Under the pieces are notes generated by a model that saw only the letters and a list, made by a program, of their open reading frames with translations, searched no databases and was not told the origin of the DNA. Shown piece after piece: positions 21,639 through 22,480 of a stretch of 22,480 nt of DNA. Within the stretch, counting starts at the first letter, position 1; each line of letters begins with the position of its first letter. This DNA comes from Pseudolysinimonas_A sp044239695 (GTDB lineage: Bacteria; Actinomycetota; Actinomycetes; Actinomycetales; Microbacteriaceae): positions 1 through 22,480 of the forward strand of contig NZ_JBIIAW010000046.1 in assembly GCF_044239695.1 (NCBI RefSeq), written 5' to 3'. Position numbers and translations under genes: made by a program.

Positions 21639-22480
21639 TAGGCGGTGACCCGGCGCAACTTGGCCATCGGCGCTTCTTCGCCGGGCATGATGCGCTTCAC
21701 GCCGTCGCCGAGCGCGGCCTCGATGATCCGGATGTCGCGCACCAGGTGCTGCAGTCCCGACGGTTCGAGCGACGCGGCGTGGTCCGAGCCCCACATGGTG
21801 CGATCGAGGGTGATGTGCCGTTCGATGGCGGTGGCCCCGAGCGCGGCGGCGGCGAGCGAGATCTGCAGCCCCGGCTCGTGACCCGAGTAGCCGACCGGCA
21901 CGCCCGGGAATCGACCTCGGAGAGTGGTCATCATCCGCAGGTTGGCCTCCTCGGCGGGCATCGGGTAGGTGGAGGTCGCGTGCAGCAGCACGAGGTTCTC
22001 AACCCCGAGGACGTCCACCGCCGTGTCGATCTGATCGATCGTGGACATGCCGGTGGAGAGGATGATCGGCTTGCCCGTCGCGGCGAGCGCCCGCAGCAGC
22101 TCGAGGTCGGTGACGGATGCCGACGCGACCTTGTGCGCGACGACGTTGAGGTCTTCGAGGAACTCGACCGACGGCACGTCCCACGGCGAGGCGAACCAGT
22201 CGAGGCCGCGCAGGGTCGCGTGGTCGCCGATCTCGACGTACTGGTCGCGGTCGAACTCGACGCGGTACCGGTACTCGAAGTAGGTCATGGTCCCCCACGG
22301 CGTCTCGCGGAGCACGTCGCGCATGTGCGGAGGCGTGGAGATCTCGGGGGTGCGCTTCTGGAACTTCACGGCCTGCGCGCCGGCGTCCGCCGCGATGTCG
22401 ATCAGCTTCTTGGCGATCTCGACGTCGCCATTGTGGTTGAGGCCGATCTCGGCGATGACATAGGCCGCGAGGCCCTCGCC
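21638..22480 (-). CDS. N-acetylneuraminate/nonulosonate synthase family protein (partial, N-terminus beyond right edge)
   Basis: The 280 visible residues are an almost complete NeuB TIM barrel, which condenses phosphoenolpyruvate with an N-acetylhexosamine (ManNAc or a relative) to a nine-carbon sugar acid. The reading frame is open to the edge and begins AYVIAEIGLNHNGD, so only a few residues are missing. Next come AVKFQKRTPE, HKVASASVTDLELL, ILSTGMST, LLHATSTYP, VGYSGHEPG and ERHITLDRTMWGSDHAASLE. The last two look like the animal NANS version (GYSGHE, ERHITLDKT) rather than the common GLSDH type. The protein stops at MAKLRRVTA, soon after the barrel, and lacks the C-terminal SAF (antifreeze-like) domain of typical NeuB. 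One-base overlap (TAGTG) couples it to the DUF6716 gene. The GTG at 22369 is an internal valine, not the start. Confidence 0.9.
   Translation of the reverse strand, partial: GEGLAAYVIAEIGLNHNGDVEIAKKLIDIAADAGAQAVKFQKRTPEISTPPHMRDVLRETPWGTMTYFEYRYRVEFDRDQYVEIGDHATLRGLDWFASPWDVPSVEFLEDLNVVAHKVASASVTDLELLRALAATGKPIILSTGMSTIDQIDTAVDVLGVENLVLLHATSTYPMPAEEANLRMMTTLRGRFPGVPVGYSGHEPGLQISLAAAALGATAIERHITLDRTMWGSDHAASLEPSGLQHLVRDIRIIEAALGDGVKRIMPGEEAPMAKLRRVTA

Noticed and set aside
22280..22369. Start of the neuB-like gene at GTG 22369
   Set aside because: The frame continues upstream to the window edge with the conserved AEIGLNHNGD start of NeuB, so the GTG is an internal Val codon.
1..22480. Mobile elements, CRISPR arrays, tRNA/rRNA genes, defence or phage systems
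   Set aside because: No transposase, integrase, direct-repeat array, tRNA-like cloverleaf or rRNA segment was seen, and every stretch longer than about 100 nt other than the gtrA-birA gap is covered by a coherent gene.

Overview
The window is a GC-rich (about two-thirds G+C by eye), gene-dense chromosomal segment. It most resembles a high-GC actinobacterium, probably Microbacteriaceae. The reasons are the purK-purE-LytR/CpsA/Psr run next to a gtrA gene and birA, a complete rhamnose pathway, frequent GTG/TTG starts, and at least eight genes that appear to be transcribed without a leader (a TAnnnT -10 box 6-7 nt before the start codon). The family assignment is an inference; no marker gene such as rRNA is present. 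Twenty-two protein genes cover almost everything. The longest gene-free stretch is 169 nt (17222-17390), and no tRNA, rRNA, CRISPR array, insertion sequence or phage gene was seen.

Layout. (1) 1-8295, minus strand: a surface-polysaccharide run read right to left: rmlC, rmlA, a secreted DUF4214 protein, a WecB-like epimerase, a GT2 enzyme, a Wzx-type flippase, a polytopic membrane protein and a second GT2 cut by the left edge. Most junctions overlap by 1-14 nt. (2) 8352-13589: an FkbM-type methyltransferase (+), UDP-glucose dehydrogenase (-), then rmlB, rmlD and a GT4 glycosyltransferase (+) as a tightly overlapping operon. (3) 13636-18146: LCP ligase, purE and purK (-), gtrA (+) and birA (-); this is a mixture of housekeeping and wall genes. 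(4) 18234-20386: polyprenol-phosphate-mannose synthase and a GT-C-like membrane protein (+). (5) 20394-22480: a DUF6716-type putative glycosyltransferase and a NeuB/NANS-like nonulosonate synthase (-), cut by the right edge, which look like the end of a sialic-acid-like cluster lying beyond the window.

How the genes may work together (inference). RmlA, B, C and D make dTDP-L-rhamnose, Ugd makes UDP-glucuronate, and the WecB-like protein probably makes UDP-ManNAc or a relative. The GT2 and GT4 enzymes would assemble the glycan, the flippase would export the lipid-linked unit, and the LCP protein would attach it to peptidoglycan. GtrA, the polyprenol-P-mannose synthase and the GT-C-like protein match the three roles of a flippase/donor/transferase system that decorates wall polymers or proteins outside the membrane. 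No initiating phosphoglycosyltransferase and no sure Wzy polymerase is recognisable here.

No wholly new system stands out. The most notable points are the repeated leaderless promoters (including one symmetric bidirectional example), a NeuB-family protein lacking the usual C-terminal SAF domain next to a DUF6716 protein, a WecB-like protein with a changed substrate-loop signature, and a secreted protein that joins a lysozyme-like region to four DUF4214-like repeats.
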